A stretch of 64,000 bases of DNA from positions 124,001 to 188,000 of the forward strand of contig NW_027331376.1 in NCBI RefSeq assembly GCF_022965805.1, read 5' to 3'. The position numbers and the translations under genes are program-made. Positions 1 to 11,400 of this stretch are shown here, piece by piece. The stretch's first letter is position 1. Each line of letters opens with the position of its first letter. The stretch comes from Primulina eburnea (lineage: Eukaryota; Streptophyta; Magnoliopsida; Lamiales; Gesneriaceae). The notes beneath the pieces were generated by a model. The model saw only the letters and a list, made by a program, of their open reading frames with translations, did no database searches and had not been told where the DNA came from.

Positions 1-200
1 CCTCAAACGGATGGACAAACTGAAGTTGTAAATAGAACTTTGGGAACACTTTTGCGTGCTATTCTTAAAAGAACTTGGATTGACATTTCTATGGACTTTA
101 TTTTGGGGTTGCCTAGGACTAAGAAGGGGAGGGATTCTATTTATGGATTACTTTATGGGCTAAACTTTGCACAATAAAGTTGTAATCTACTACTTGTCAT
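1..200 (+). repeat. Reference full-length satellite monomer
   Basis: This is a typical complete unit. In the frame starting at the second base of the preceding cat codon it reads [25 protein letters not shown], then [22 protein letters not shown] and [11 protein letters not shown] before a TAA. In another frame the tail reads [12 protein letters not shown] and, after a stop, STTCHPQ of the next unit, which is the natural lead-in to CHPQTDGQ in gypsy integrases. The unit is therefore a circularly permuted, internally deleted integrase core. It keeps the first catalytic Asp (MDF) and the Glu (GQTE) but not the SDRD-type middle Asp. Four A's at cttaaaagaac keep the two pieces in one frame; many other monomers have five A's and do not. 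Confidence 0.9.
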
Positions 201-437
201 CCTCAAACGGATGGACAAACTGAAGTTGTAAATAGAACTTTGGGAACACTTTTGCGTGCTATTCTTAAAAAGAACTTAGATTGACATTTCTATGGACTTT
301 ATTTTGGGTTGCCTTGGACTAAGAAGGGGAGGGATTATATTTATGGATTACTTTATGGGCTAAACTTTGCACAATAAAGTTGTAATCTACTACTTGTCAT
401 CCTCAAACGGATGGACAAACTGAAGTTGTCAATAGAA

Positions 438-506
438 CTTTGGGTACACTTTTGCGTGCTATTCTTAAAAAGAACTTGGATTGACATTTCTATGGACTTT
501 ATTTTA
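438..506 (+). repeat. 69-bp short monomer variant (ttatttt/actttggg junction)
   Basis: The sequence jumps from gactttatttt directly to actttgggaacac, giving ctttggg-to-ctttggg spacing of 69 bp instead of 200. The same junction recurs near 6118, 13358, 20597, 22888, 27549, 29240, 34101, 35792, 42033 and 57867. It therefore arose once and was copied with the higher-order repeats. It occurs in both HOR-A and HOR-B, so it is older than their split. Confidence 0.85.
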
Positions 507-1109
507 CTTTGGGAACACTTTTGCGTGCTATTCTTAAAAGAACTTGGATTGACATTTCTATGGACTTTATTTTGGGGTTGCCTAGGACTAAGAAGGGGTG
601 GGATTCTATTTATGGATTACTTTATAGGCTAAACTTTGCACAATAAAGTTGTAATCTACTACTTGTCATCCTCAAACGGATGGACAAACTGAAGTTGTAA
701 ATAGAACTTTGGGAACACTTTTGCGTGCTATTCTTAAAAAGAACTTGGATTGATATTATTATGGACTTTATTTTGGGGCTGCCTATAGACTAAGAAGGGA
801 AGGGATTCTATTTTTGGATTACTTTATGGGCTAAACTTTGCACAATATTGTTGTAATCTACTACTTGTCATCCTCAAACGGATGGACAAACTGAAGTTGT
901 CAATAGAACTTTGGGTACACTTTTGCGTGCTATTCTTAAAAAGAACCTGGATTGACATATCTATGGACTTTATTTTGGGGTTGCCTAGGACTAAGAAGGG
1001 GAGGGATTCTATTTTTGGATTACTTTATGGGCTAAACTTTGCACAATAAAGTTGTAATCTACTACTTGTCATCCTCAAACGGATGGACAAACTGAAGTTG
1101 TCAATAGAA

Positions 1110-1252
1110 CTTTTGGGTACACTTTTGCGTGCTATTCTTAAAAAGAACTTGGAATGACATTTCTATGGACTTTATTTTGGGGTTTCCTAGGACTAAGAAG
1201 GGGAGGGATTCTATTTTTGGATTACTTTATGGGCTAAACTTTGCACAATAAA
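1110..1252 (+). repeat. About 141-bp short monomer variant (cacaataaa/ctttggg junction)
   Basis: A 59-bp stretch holding the whole [11 protein letters not shown] part is missing: cacaataaa joins straight to ctttgggtacac. The following monomer always carries the diagnostic change ttcgcg for ttgcg. The junction recurs near 3145, 4565, 5454, 6869, 8490, 10385, 11805, 12694, 14109, 15730, 17625, 19044, 19932, 21348, 23639, 25059, 28572, 29989, 31610, 35125, 36541, 38163, 41368, 42382 and 46231. It is thus a landmark for aligning the higher-order repeats. Confidence 0.85.
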
Positions 1253-2080
1253 CTTTGGGTACACTTTCGCGTGCTATTCTTAAAAGAACTTGGATTGACA
1301 TTTCTTTGGACTTTATTTTGGGGTTGTCTAGGACTAAGAAGGGGAGGGATTATATTTATGGATTACTTTATGGGCTAAACTTTGCACAATATTGTTGTAA
1401 TCTACCACTTGTCATCCTCAAACGGATGGACAAACTGAAGTTGTAAATAGAACTTTGGGAACACTTTTGCGTGCTATTCTTAAAAGAACTTGGATTGACA
1501 TTTCTATGGACTTTATTTTGGGGTTGCCTAGGACTAAGAAGGGGAGGGATTCAATTTATGGATTACTTTATGGGCTAAACTTTGCACAATAAAGTTGTAA
1601 TCTACTACTTGTCATCCTCAAACGGATGGACAAACTGAAGTTGTAAATAGGACTTTGGGAACACTTTTGCGTGCTATTCTTAAAAGAACTTGGATTGACA
1701 TTTCTATGGACTTTATTTTGGGGTTGCCTAGGACTAAGAAGGGAAGGGATTCTATTTTTGGATTACTTTACGGGCTAAACTTTGCTCCATATAGTTGTAA
1801 TCTACTACTTTTCATCCTCAAACGGATGGACAAACTGAAGTTGTCAATAGAACTTTGGGTACACTTTTGCGTGCTATTCTTAAAAAGAATATGGATTGAC
1901 ATTTCTATGGACTTTATTTTGGGGTTGCCTAGGACTAAGAAGGGGAGGGATTCTATTTTTGGATTACTTTATGGGCTAAACTTTGCACAATAAAGTTGTA
2001 ATCTACTACTTGTCATCCTCAAACGGATGGACAAACTGAAGTTGTCAATAGAACTTTGGGTACACTTTTGCGTGCTATTC

Positions 2081-2154
2081 TTAAAAAGAACTTTGATTGA
2101 CATTTCTATGGACTTTATTTTGGGGTTGCCTAGGACTTAGAAGGGGAGGGATTC
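2081..2154 (+). repeat. 74-bp short monomer variant (gattct/taaaag junction)
   Basis: The unit runs from ttaaaaagaac through aggacttag to gggattct and rejoins ttaaaagaac, so 126 bp of the usual unit are absent. The shared word attct is present on both sides of the deletion in a full monomer, pointing to a join at short homology. Most HOR-A copies also carry the change ggacttag for ggactaag, which makes an in-frame TAG in the integrase frame. It recurs near 2625, 4050, 5140, 7775, 9395, 9870, 11290, 15015, 22245, 24540, 28255, 30890, 37440, 43485, 44160, 44830, 45510, 58380 and 59970. Confidence 0.85.
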
Positions 2155-4710
2155 TTAAAAGAACTTGGATTGACATTTCTATGGACTTTATTTTGGGGTT
2201 GCCTAGGACTAAGAAGGGGAGGGATTATATTTTTGGATTACTTTATGGGCTAAACTTTGCACAATAAAGTTGTAATCTACTACTTGTCATCCTCAAACGG
2301 ATGGACAAACCGAAGTTGTCAATAGAACTTTGGGTACACTTTTGCGTGCTATTCTTAAAAAGAACATGGATTGACATTTCTATGGACTTTATTTTGGGGT
2401 TTCCTAGGACTAAGAAGGGGAGGGATTCTATTTTTGGATTACTTTATGGGCTAAACTTTGCACAATAAAGTTGTAATCTACTACTTGTCATCCTCAAACG
2501 GATGGACAAACTGAAGTTGTCAATAGAACTTTGGGTACACTTTTGCGTGCTATTCTTAAAAAGAACTTGGATTGACATTTCTATGGACTTTATTTTGGGG
2601 TTGCCTAGGACTTAGAAGGGGAGGGATTCTTAAAAGAACTTGGATTGACATTTCTATGGACTTTATTTTGGGGTTGCCTAGGACTAAGAAGGGGAGGGAT
2701 TATATTTTTGGATTACTTTATGGGCTAAACTTTGCACAATAAATTTGTAATCTACTACTTGTCATCCTCAAACGGATGGACAAACCGAAGTTGTCAATAG
2801 AACTTTGGGTACACTTTTGCGTGCTATTCTTAAAAAGAACATGGATTGACATTTCTATGGACTTTATTTTGGGGTTGCCTAGGACTAAGAAGGGGAGGGA
2901 TTCTATTTTTGGATTACTTTATGGGCTAAACTTTGCACAATAAAGTTGTAATCTACTACTTGTCATCCTCAAACGGATGGACAAACTGAAGTTGTCAATA
3001 GAACTTTTGGGTACACTTTTGCGTGCTATTCTTAAAAAGAACTTGGAATGACATTTCTATGGACTTTATTTTGGGGTTTCCTAGGACTAAGAAGGGGAGG
3101 GATTCTATTTTTGGATTACTTTATGGGCTAAACTTTGCACAATAAACTTTGGGTACACTTTCGCGTGCTATTCTTAAAAGAACTTGGATTGACATTTCTA
3201 TGGACTTTATTTTGGGGTTGTCTAGGACTAAGAAGGGGAGGGATTATATTTATGGATTACTTTATGGGCTAAACTTTGCACAATATTGTTGTAATCTACC
3301 ACTTGTCATCCTCAAACGGATGGACAAACTGAAGTTGTAAATAGAACTTTGGGAACACTTTTCCGTGCTATTCTTAAAAGAACTTGGATTGACATTTCTA
3401 TGGACTTTATTTTGGGGTTGCCTAGGACTAAGAAGGGGAGGGATTCAATTTATGGATTACTTTATGGGCTAAACTTTGCACAATAAAGTTGTAATCTACT
3501 ACTTGTCATCCTCAAACGGATGGACAAACTGAAGTTGTAAATAGGACTTTGGGAACACTTTTGCGTGCTATTCTTAAAAAGAACTTGGATTGACATTTCT
3601 ATGGACTTTATTTTGGGGTTGCCTAGGACTAAGAAGGGAAGGGATTCTATTTTTGGATTACTTTACGGGCTAAACTTTGCTCCATATAGTTGTAATCTAC
3701 TACTTGTCATCCTCAAACGGATGTACAAACTGAAGTTGTCAATAGAACTTTGGGTACACTTTTGCGTGCTATTCTTAAAAAGAACATGGATTGACATTTC
3801 TATGGACTTTATTTTAGGGTTGCCTAGGACTAAGAAGGGGAGGGATTCTATTTTTGGATTACTTTATGGGCTAAACTTTACACAATAAAGTTGTAATCTA
3901 CTACTTGTCATCCTCAAACGGATGGACAAACTGAAGTTGTCAATAGAACTTTGGGTACACTTTTGCGTGCTATTCTTAAAAAGAACTTGGATTGACATTT
4001 CTATGGACTTTATTTTGGGGTTGCCTAGGACTTAGAAGGGGAGGGATTCTTAAAAGAACTTGGATTGACATTTCTATGGACTTTATTTTGGGGTTGCCTA
4101 GGACTAAGAAGGGGAGGGATTATATTTTTGGATTATTTTATGGGCTAAACTTTGCACAATAAAGTTGTAATCTACTACTTGTCATCCTCAAACGGATGGA
4201 CAAACCGAAGTTGTCAATAGAACTTTGGGTACACTTTTGCGTGCTATTCTTAAAAAGAACATGGATTGACATTTCTATGGACTTTATTTTGGGGTTTCCT
4301 AGGACTAAGAAGGGGAGGGATTCTATTTTTGGATTACTTTATGGGCTAAACTTTGCACAATAAAGTTGTAATCTACTACTTGTCATCCTCAAACGGATGG
4401 ACAAACCGAAGTTGTCAATAGAACTTTTGGGTACACTTTTGCGTGCTATTCTTAAAAAGAACTTGGAATGACATTTCTATGGACTTTATTTTGGGGTTGC
4501 CTAGGACTAAGAAGGGGAGAGATTCAATTTTTGGATTACTTTATGGGCTAAACTTTGCACAATAAACTTTGGGTACACTTTCGCGTGCTACTCTTAAAAG
4601 AACTTGGATTGACATTTCTATGGACTTTATTTTGGGGTTGCCTAGGACTAAGAAGGGGAGGGATTATATTTATGGATTACTTTATGGGCTAAACTTTGCA
4701 CAATATTGTT

Positions 4711-4790
4711 GTATCTACTATAAAAAGGGGAGGGATTATATTTATGGATTAGTTTATGGGCTAAACTTTGCACAATAAAGTTGTAATCTA
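4711..4790 (+). repeat. Monomer variant with duplicated gggattatatttatgg segment
   Basis: After caatattgttgtatctacta the sequence returns to taaaaaggggaggg and repeats the ggattatatttatggatta-gtttatgggc stretch before the next monomer. The arrangement occurs once per higher-order repeat, near 4711, 11951, 19190, 25203, 31755, 38308 and 46375, in both HOR-A and HOR-B. It is a good marker for their common origin. Confidence 0.8.
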
Positions 4791-7700
4791 CTACTTGTCA
4801 TCCTCAAACGGATGGACAAACTGAAGTTGTAAATAGAACTTTCGGAACAATTTTGCGTGCTATTCTTAAAAGAACTTAGATTGACATTTCTATGGACTTT
4901 ATTTTGGGGTTGCCTAGGACTAAGAAGGGGAGGGATTCTATTTTTGGACTACTTTATGGGCTAAACTTTGCACAATAAAGTTGTAATCTACTATTTGTCA
5001 TCCTCAAACGGATGGACAAACTGAAGTTGTCAATAGAACTTTGGGTACACTTTTGCGTGCTATTCTTAAAAAGATCTTGGATTGACATTTCTATGGACTT
5101 TATTTTTGGGTTGCCTAGGACTAAGAAGGGGAGGGATTCTTAAAAGAACTTGGATTGACATTTCTATGGACTTTATTTTGGGGTTGCCTAGGACTAAGAA
5201 GGGGAGGGTTTATATTTTTGGATTACTTTATGGGCTAAACTTTGCACAATAAAGTTGTAATCTACTACTTGTCATCCTCAAACAGATGGACAAACTGAAG
5301 TTGTCAATAGAACTTTTGGTTACACTTTTGCGTGCTATTCTAAAAAAGAACTTGGAATGACATTTCTATGTACTTTATTTTGGGGTTGCATAGAACTAAG
5401 AAGGGGAAGGATTCTATTTTTGGATTACTTTATGGGCTAAACTTTCCACAATAAACTTTGGGTACACTTTCGCGTGGTATTCTTAAAAGAACTTGGATTG
5501 ACATTTCTATGGACTTTATTTTGGGGTTGCCTAGGACTAAGAAGGGGAGGGATTCTATTTATGGATTACTTTATGGGCTAAACTTTGCACAATAAAGTTG
5601 TAATCTACTACTTGTCATCCTCAAACGGATGGACAAACTGAAGTTGTAAATAGAACTTTGGGAACACTTTTGCGTGCTATTCTTAAAAGAACTTGGTTTG
5701 ACATTTCTATGGACTTTATTTTGGGGTTGCCTAGGACTAAGAAGGGGAGGGATTCTATTTATGGATTACTTTATGGGCTAAACTTTGCACAATAAAGTTG
5801 TAATCTACTACTTGTCATCCTCAAACGGATGGACAAACTGAAGTTGTAAAAAAAACTTTGGGAACACTTTTGCGTGCTATTCTTAAAAAGAACTTGGATT
5901 GACATTTCTATGGACTTTATTTTGGGTTGCCTTGGACTAAGAAGGGGAGAGATTATATTTATGGATTACTTTATGGGCTAAACTTTGCACAATAAAGTTG
6001 TAATCTACTACTTGTCATCCTCAAACGGATGGACAAACTGAAGTTGTCAATAGAACTTTGGGTACGCTTTTGCGTGCTATTCTTAAAAAGAACTTGGATT
6101 GACATTTCTATGGACTTTATTTTACTTTGGGAACACTTTTGCGTGCTATTCTTAAAAGAACTTGGATTGACATTTCTATGGACTTTATTTTGGGGTTGCC
6201 TAGGACTAAGAAGGGGTGGGATTCTATTTATGGATTACTTTATAGGCTAAACTTTGCACAATAAAGTTGTAATCTACTACTTGTCATCCTCAAACGGATG
6301 GACAAACTGAAGTTGTAAATAGAACTTTGGGAACACTTTTGCGTGCTATTCTTAAAAAGAACTTGGATTGATATTTTTATGGACTTTATTTTGGGGCTGC
6401 CTATAGACTAAGAAGGGAAGGGATTCTATTTTTGGATTACTTTATGGGCTAAACTTTGCACAATATTGTTGTAATCTACTACTTGTCATCCTCAAACGGA
6501 TGGACAAACTGAAGTTGTCAATAGAACTTTGGGTACACTTTTGCGTGCTATTCTTAAAAAGAACATGGATTGACATATCTATGGACTTTATTTTGGGGTT
6601 GCCTAGGACTAAGAAGGGGAGGGATTCTATTTTTGGATTACTTTATGGGCTAAACTTTGCACAATAAAGTTGTAATCTACTACTTGTCATCCTCAAACGG
6701 ATGGACAAACTGAAGTTGTCAATAGAACTTTTGGGTACACTTTTGCGTGCTATTCTTAAAAAGAACTTGGAATGACATTTCTATGGACTTTATTTTGGGG
6801 TTTCCTAGGACTAAGAAGGGGAGGGATTCTATTTTTGGATTACTTTATGGGCTAAACTTTGCACAATAAACTTTGGGTACACTTTCGCGTGCTATTCTTA
6901 AAAGAACTTGGATTGACATTTCTATGGACTTTATTTTGGGGTTGTCTAGGACCAAGAAGGGGAGGAATTATATTTATGGATTACTTTATGGGCTATACTT
7001 TGCACAATATTGTTGTAATCTACCACTTGTCATCCTCAAACGGATGGACAAACTGAAGTTGTAAATAGAACTTTGGGAACACTTTTGCGTGCTATTCTTA
7101 AAAGAACTTGGATTGACATTTCTATGGACTTTATTTTGGGGTTGCCTAGGACTAAGAAGGGGAGGGATTCAATTTATGGATTACTTTATGGGCTAAACTT
7201 TGCACAATAAAGTTGTAATCTACTACTTGTCATCCTCAAACGGATGGACAAACTGAAGTTGTAAATAGGACTTTGGGAACACTTTTGCGTGCTATTCTTA
7301 AAAAGAACTTGGATTGACATTTCTATGGACTTTATTTTGGGGTTGCCTAGGACTAAGAAGGGAAGGGATTCTATTTTTGGATTACTTTACGGGCTAAACT
7401 TTGCTCCATATTTTTGTAATCTACTACTTTTCATCCTCAAACGGATGGACAAACTGAAGTTGTCAATAGAACTTTAAGTACACTTTTGCGTGCTATTCTT
7501 AAAAAGAACATGGATTGACATTTCTATGGACTTTATTTTGGGGTTGCCTAGGACTAAGAAGGGGAGGGATTCTATTTTTGGATTACTTTATGGGCTTAAC
7601 TTTGCACAATAAAGTTGTAATCTACTACTTGTCATCCTCAAACGGATGGACAAACTGAAGTTCTCAATAGAACTTTGGGTACACTTTTGCGTGCTATTCT

Positions 7701-8491
7701 TAAAAAGAACTTGGATTGACATTTCTATGGACTTTATTTTGGGGTTGCCTAGGACTTAGAAGGGGAGGGATTCTTAAAAGAACTTGGATTGACATTTCTA
7801 TGGACTTTATTTTGGGGTTGCCTAGGATTAAGAAGGGGAGGGATTATATTTTTGGATTACTTTATGGGCTAAACTTTGCACAATAAAGTTGTAATCTACT
7901 ACTTGTCATCCTCAAACGGATGGACAAACCGAAGTTGTCAATAGAACTTTGGGTACACTTTTGCGTGCTATTCTTAAAAAGAACATGGATTGACATTTCT
8001 ATGGACTTTATTTTGGGGTTTCCTAGGACTAAGAAGGGGAGGGATTCTATTTTTGGATTACTTTATGGGCTAAACTTTGCACAATAAAGTTGTAATCTAC
8101 TACTTGTCATCCTCAAACGGATGGACAAACTGAAGTTGTCAATAGAACTTTGGGTACACTTTTGCGTGCTATTCTTAAAAAGAACCTGGATTGACATATC
8201 TATGGACTTTATTTTGGGGTTGCCTAGGACTAAGAAGGGGAGGGATTCTATTTTTGGATTACTTTATGGGCTAAACTTTGCACAATAAAGTTGTAATCTA
8301 CTACTTGTCATCCTCAAACGGATGGACAAACTGAAGTTGTCAATAGAACTTTTGGGTACACTTTTGCGTGCTATTCTTAAAAAGAACTTGGAATGACATT
8401 TCTATGGACTTTATTTTGGGGTTTCCTAGGACTAAGAAGGGGAGGGATTCTATTTTTGGATTACTTTATGGGCTAAACTTTGCACAATAAA

Positions 8492-11400
8492 CTTTGGGTA
8501 CACTTTCGCGTGCTATTCTTAAAAGAACTTGGATTGACATTTCTTTGGACTTTATTTTGGGGTTGTCTAGGACTAAGAAGGGGAGGGATTATATTTATGG
8601 ATTACTTTATGGGCTAAACTTTGCACAATATTGTTGTAATCTACCACTTGTCGTCCTCAAACGGATGGACAAACTGAAGTTGTAAATAGAACTTTGGGAA
8701 CACTTTTGCGTGCTATTCTTAAAAGAACTTGGATTGACATTTCTATGGACTTTATTTTGGGGTTGCCTAGGACTAAGAAGGGGAGGGATTCAATTTATGG
8801 ATTACTTTATGGGCTAAACTTTGCACAATAAAGTTGTAATCTACTACTTGTCATCCTCAAACGGATGGACAAACTGAAGTTGTAAATAGGACTTTGGGAA
8901 CACTTTTGCGTGCTATTCTTAAAAAGAACTTGGATTGACATTTCTATGGACTTTATTTTGGGGTTGCCTAGGACTAAGAAGGGAAGGGATTCTATTTTTG
9001 GATTACTTTACGGGCTAAACTTTGCTCCATATAGTTGTAATCTACTACTTTTCATCCTCAAACGGATGGACAAACTGAAGTTGTCAATAGAACTTTGGGT
9101 ACACTTTTGCGTGCTATTCTTAAAAAGAACATGGATTGACATTTCTATGGACTTTATTTTGGGGTTGCCTAGGACTAAGAAGGGGAGGGATTCTATTTTT
9201 GGATTACTTTATGGGCTAAACTTTGCACAATAAAGTTGTAATCTACTACTTGTCATCCTCAAACGGATGGACAAACTGAAGTTGTCAATAGAACTTTGGG
9301 TACACTTTTGCGTGCTATTCTTAAAAAGAACTTTGATTGACATTTCTATGGACTTTATTTTGGGGTTGCCTAGGACTTAGAAGGGGAGGGATTCTTAAAA
9401 GAACTTGGATTGACATTTCTATGGACTTTATTTTGGGGTTGCCTAGGACTAAGAAGGGGAGGGATTATATTTTTGGATTACTTTATGGGCTAAACTTTGC
9501 ACAATAAAGTTGTAATCTACTACTTGTCATCCTCAAACGGATGGACAAACCGAAGTTGTCAATAGAACTTTGGGTACACTTTTGCGTGCTATTCTTAAAA
9601 AGAACATGGATTGACATTTCTATGGACTTTATTTTGGGGTTTCCTAGGACTAAGAAGGGGAGGGATTCTATTTTTGGATTACTTTATGGGCTAAACTTTG
9701 CACAATAAAGTTGTAATCTACTACTTGTCATCCTCAAACGGATGGACAAACTGAAGTTGTCAATAGAACTTTGGGTACACTTTTGCGTGCTATTCTTAAA
9801 AAGAACTTGGATTGACATTTCTATGGACTTTATTTTGGGGTTGCCTAGGACTTAGAAGGGGAGGGATTCTTAAAAGAACTTGGATTGACATTTCTATGGA
9901 CTTTATTTTGGGGTTGCCTAGGACTAAGAAGGGGAAGGATTATATTTTTGGATTACTTTATGGGCTAAACTTTGCACAATAAAGTTGTAATCTACTACTT
10001 GTCATCCTCAAACGGATGGACAAACCGAAGTTGTCAATAGAACTTTGGGTACACTTTTGCGTGCTATTCTTAAAAAGAACATGGATTGACATTTCTATGG
10101 ACTTTATTTTGGGGTTGCCTAGGACTAAGAAGGGGAGGGATTCTATTTTTGGATTACTTTATGGGCTAAACTTTGCACAATAAAGTTGTAATCTACTACT
10201 TGTCATCCTCAAACGGATGGACAAACTGAAGTTGTCAATAGAACTTTTGGGTACACTTTTGCGTGCTATTCTTAAAAAGAACTTGGAATGACATTTCTAT
10301 GGACTTTATTTTGGGGTTTCCTAGGACTAAGAAAGGGAGGGATTCTATTTTTGGATTACTTTATGGGCTAAACTTTGCACAATAAACTTTGGGTACACTT
10401 TCGCGTGCTATTCTTAAAAGAACTTGGATTGACATTTCTATGGACTTTATTTTGGGGTTGTCTAGGACTAAGAAGGGGAGGGATTATATTTATGGATTAC
10501 TTTATGGGCTAAACTTTGCACAATATTGTTGTAATCTACCACTTGTCATCCTCAAACGGATGGACAAACTGAAGTTGTAAATAGAACTTTGGGAACACTT
10601 TTCCGTGCTATTCTTAAAAGAACTTGGATTGACATTTCTATGGACTTTATTTTGGGGTTGCCTAGGACTAAGAAGGGGAGGGATTCAATTTATGGATTAC
10701 TTTATGGGCTAAACTTTGCACAATAAAGTTGTAATCTACTACTTGTCATCCTCAAACGGATGGACAAACTGAAGTTGTAAATAGGACTTTGGGAACACTT
10801 TTGCGTGCTATTCTTAAAAAGAACTTGGATTGACATTTCTATGGACTTTATTTTGGGGTTGCCTAGGACTAAGAAGGGAAGGGATTCTATTTTTGGATTA
10901 CTTTACGGGCTAAACTTTGCTCCATATAGTTGTAATCTACTACTTGTCATCCTCAAACGGATGTACAAACTGAAGTTGTCAATAGAACTTTGGGTACACT
11001 TTTGCGTGCTATTCTTAAAAAGAACATGGATTGACATTTCTATGGACTTTATTTTGGGGTTGCCTAGGACTAAGAAGGGGAGGGATTCTATTTTTGGATT
11101 ACTTTATGGGCTAAACTTTACACAATAAAGTTGTAATCTACTACTTGTCATCCTCAAACGGATGGACAAACTGAAGTTGTCAATAGAACTTTGGGTACAC
11201 TTTTGCGTGCTATTCTTAAAAAGAACTTGGATTGACATTTCTATGGACTTTATTTTGGGGTTGCCTAGGACTTAGAAGGGGAGGGATTCTTAAAAGAACT
11301 TGGATTGACATTTCTATGGACTTTATTTTGGGGTTGCCTAGGACTAAGAAGGGGAGGGATTATATTTTTGGATTATTTTATGGGCTAAACTTTGCACAAT

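Larger units (their letters stand above)
1253..8491 (+). repeat. HOR-A higher-order repeat, copy 1 (7239 bp)
   Basis: Rearranged monomers and private substitutions recur at a spacing of 7239-7240 bp. Examples are landmarks at 1255, 3149, 4569, 6029 and 6873 against 8494, 10389, 11809, 13269 and 14113. The ttctttggac change at the start of the unit is repeated at 8542. This copy is complete. Boundaries are set arbitrarily at the ctttgggtacactttcgcg landmark, because a tandem HOR has no natural start. Confidence 0.9.

Noticed and set aside
1253..1300. CENP-B-box-like motif around ttcgcgtgctattct
   Set aside because: The ttcg start matches, but the required A and CGGG positions do not; no support.
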